Positions 62,801-64,000 of a stretch of DNA of 64,000 bases are shown here, piece after piece. The translations under genes were made by a program, and so were the position numbers. The notes under the pieces were generated by a model. That model worked only from the letters and a program-made list of their open reading frames with translations. It made no database searches and had not been told where the DNA came from. Each line of letters opens with the position of its first letter. Position 1 is the stretch's first letter. This stretch comes from Xiheibacterium sp038325765 (GTDB lineage: Bacteria; Myxococcota_A; Polyangia; Nannocystales; Nannocystaceae), in the NCBI GenBank assembly GCA_038325765.1, contig JBBQJI010000030.1:1-64000 (forward strand), given 5' to 3'.

Positions 62801-64000
62801 GTCGCCGAGCTCCAAGATGCGCTCACCGAACTCGCGCAGCTTGAGGACCATGCCGTCAGAGGCGAAGAACGCGTTGAGCTCGTCGGCGCTGGCGAAGCTC
62901 GACGCCCGCCGTTGCAGGCCGGCGACGATGCGCTCGGCCGCCTGCCACAGGTTGGCAACGCGACGCTGGCGCTCGTCGACCAGCATCTGCTTGCGCTGGC
63001 CAAACGCCTCGTAGACCTCCTCGCGCTTGCGCGTCAGCTCACCGACGAACTCGTCGAACTCCGAGAAGCGGGCCTCGAGCTCCTCGAGCTGCACCATGAG
63101 CCGCGACGACTGCTCGTCGCAGCGCTCGGGCGTGTCGCACAGCGCGATGGCGCTCTGCACCGATTGGCCGTAGAGCTTGAACTGGGCCGCGAACTCGGCG
63201 CGGCCTTCGTGCGAGAGCAGCTCCTTGCGCCGGTTCTCGAGCACAGCGCGCGCGCGGTTGCAGTGGGCGAAGGCCTCGGAGACGCCCTCGAGGATGCGCG
63301 TGCGCAACGTCGGGTCATCGACCTGCAGGTTGGCGGCGACCTCGGACAACACCGCCAGGCCGTCGGAGATCTTGCCGAGCGACTCCACGTGCGGGACCAG
63401 CTCATTGGTCTTGTCGGTCGTGCCGGCGCGCTCGAGCAGGTCGTCGAGCTCGCGGGTCACCGGAGCCAGCGCCTCGTCGCGGGCGAGGAAGCGGACGGTG
63501 GTCGCCGACAGCTCTGTGAACGCGGAGGTGACCTCGTCTTCGAGGGCACCGAGGGCGCCGAGGTCCATGTACCGCTGCTCGCGCAGCGTGATGAGCGAGC
63601 CCCGCTGCGAGCGCAGTTTGGCCAGCGCATCCATGAACTCGGCGATCCGCGTCCAGCTGTCCGGGCGGATCGACGTGATGAGCTCGCGCTGCAGCTTGGC
63701 CGCCTGCTGGAGCGACGCCGACGCCTGCTTGCGCAGCGCCAAGACCTTCTCGAACTCGTCGACGATGAGCTCGGCGGTGCGGCGGATCTCGCCCAGCACC
63801 GCGGCCATGGCAAACGCCTCGGCGTGGCCGAGCCAGTGGTACGCGTCGATGATGCGCGTCACCGTCGCGATCAGATCCTCGTAGATCTGCCGCGACGGCG
63901 CCTGGTCGTGGATGAAGCGGCGCACGCTGAGGCAATCGGAGATGCCGCGGACCAGATCGGCGTTGCCGAGCTTCGCGAGGAAGCCGGTGCCCGGCGGCGT
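59870..64000 (-). CDS. Giant AAA+ ATPase (DNA-repair-ATPase-like), N-terminus beyond window
   Basis: At least 1,376 residues; the frame stays open to the right edge. Long N-terminal coiled-coil/helical part. The AAA+ core, near residue 840, has Walker A SPPGYGKTTLMEY, Walker B VMLYLDDIQHTN and a sensor VVMAGNPYTESGDKFQIPD. C-terminal helical extension. Similar proteins are annotated as DNA repair ATPases in actinomycetes and myxobacteria without demonstrated role. Stop at 59870. Confidence 0.85.
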   Translation of the reverse strand, partial: TPPGTGFLAKLGNADLVRGISDCLSVRRFIHDQAPSRQIYEDLIATVTRIIDAYHWLGHAEAFAMAAVLGEIRRTAELIVDEFEKVLALRKQASASLQQAAKLQRELITSIRPDSWTRIAEFMDALAKLRSQRGSLITLREQRYMDLGALGALEDEVTSAFTELSATTVRFLARDEALAPVTRELDDLLERAGTTDKTNELVPHVESLGKISDGLAVLSEVAANLQVDDPTLRTRILEGVSEAFAHCNRARAVLENRRKELLSHEGRAEFAAQFKLYGQSVQSAIALCDTPERCDEQSSRLMVQLEELEARFSEFDEFVGELTRKREEVYEAFGQRKQMLVDERQRRVANLWQAAERIVAGLQRRASSFASADELNAFFASDGMVLKLREFGERILELGDTVKSEEVQSRLKSARQDALRALRDRNDLFEGGADLIKLGKHRFTVNTQPIELTIVPHEGRMALGVTGTDFVEPIVDAEFEATRPMWNQQIVSETEDVYRGEYLAASILADAEAGLGELSVAALDAAMRDGALLELVRRYAADRYQEGYDRGVHDADAVAILTKLLTLHHSAGLLRFSPLCRTAALLHWAFGGDARRTQWHRRASSLLRLRGVFARTDAVDDLTAEITTSMREAIAAGALPMPESVAELAARYLVEELAATTPHFVVSADAVALRDGLLRQLDASPAVPGRPDARHAFDEDLAALGDDPIARFELAQAWLSGWASTNDDPDVARRRPSLVEAAGLVATEGTLDREESSGLTHALVPDLLGQHPRIVGRKLELRIDEFSARLDAFRRERVPAFARYRELRQALVERERARLRLDELRPKVLTSFVRNRLVDEVYLPLVGDNLAKQLGAAGDGKRTDLMGLLLLISPPGYGKTTLMEYVASRFGLAFVKVNGPALGHAVTSIDPNDAPNATARQEVEKINLAFEMGNNVMLYLDDIQHTNPELLQKFISLCDAQRRVEGVWKGRSRTYDLRGKKFCVVMAGNPYTESGDKFQIPDMLANRADTYNLGDILQGKNDLFGLSYIENSVTSNRVLAPLATRDPADLHKLVRLAQGEEVPTTSLSHAYSAVEVGEITAVLKRLLAVQKVLLQVNLMYIASASMDDRFRTEPPFKLQGSYRNMNKLAEKVVPALDDAELERLIDDHYASESQTLTTGAEHNLLKLAEMRGRMTDVQRARWDQIRREFQRLKMVGGSDEDPVARVTAGLANLGEGLRAIEAAMAAAASTAAAASTAANAGGGVKLSAIETHLYGIQQSIAAGSTALAKQAAAKPTEGGGTTQRDELLGGYLDRLDRALRILAAPTLEVTVHNQAPPGIEELLAQQIAIIERTLVPLVRTTNASMGNPTAVDLHVQELLRLMRGIDERLRAVVMGR

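Overview
This 64 kb window is a high-GC, gene-dense stretch of chromosome from a Gram-negative bacterium, most likely a myxobacterium (Myxococcota, probably a Nannocystis-like lineage). The taxonomic clues are the many short lipoproteins, DGxDNDxDG and DNNCDG-type acidic metal-binding repeats, a Ser/Thr kinase with a TPR-like tail, an FHA/PilZ protein, an ECF sigma factor with a ChrR-type partner, and a cysteine-rich surface protein with a hydrophobic and arginine C-terminus. Apart from the left edge it reads as ordinary chromosome; I see no prophage, intact IS element or CRISPR array.

Layout. At 1-2014, the end of an insecticidal-toxin-complex A-like gene is joined in frame to the C-terminus of a tyrosine recombinase, next to the 3' end of ssrA (tmRNA): a decayed island end. 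At 2100-6704 are trmK, an FHA-PilZ protein and a cupin/lysC/reductase operon. At 6717-11935 are small lipoprotein and membrane genes, a TerB-like protein, a glutaredoxin-fold protein without the active-site cysteine, and a HAD plus phospholipase D lipoprotein pair.

The most unusual locus is 12056-18337. Two Fur-box-like sites lie between a divergent DUF4856 lipoprotein and an imelysin-type lipoprotein. Directly behind the imelysin gene is one uninterrupted frame that encodes a membrane fatty-acid hydroxylase/sterol desaturase followed by a complete TonB-dependent outer-membrane receptor with its own internal signal peptide. A MopE-like metal-binding lipoprotein follows on the other strand. 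This looks like an iron-regulated uptake system.

From 18357 to 34600: serC/SUFU, a Tat-type molybdopterin oxidoreductase with a PepSY membrane partner, an RlmM-like methyltransferase, an AGCS-like transporter with a very large soluble insert, a four-gene coaX-to-TlpA operon, a DUF2254 membrane protein, an outer-membrane protein, and an ECF sigma/anti-sigma pair. From 34900 to 50480: stress and envelope genes, a primary-type sigma factor, an FAD-Rieske oxidoreductase, YihY, a DksA-like zinc-finger protein, a cysteine-rich surface protein, a frameshifted EEP nuclease, typA, MATE and CNNM/CorC genes. From 50534 to 54628 is a cytochrome bc-type operon: Rieske, then cytochrome b fused to two c-haem domains, then a UshA-like tetrahaem lipoprotein. 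The right end holds a GNAT protein, a Ser/Thr kinase, and a giant AAA+ ATPase that runs off the window.

A dispersed element found three times (12008, 31451, 32855) supplies the stop codon of each gene it abuts, and is the most interesting non-coding feature.
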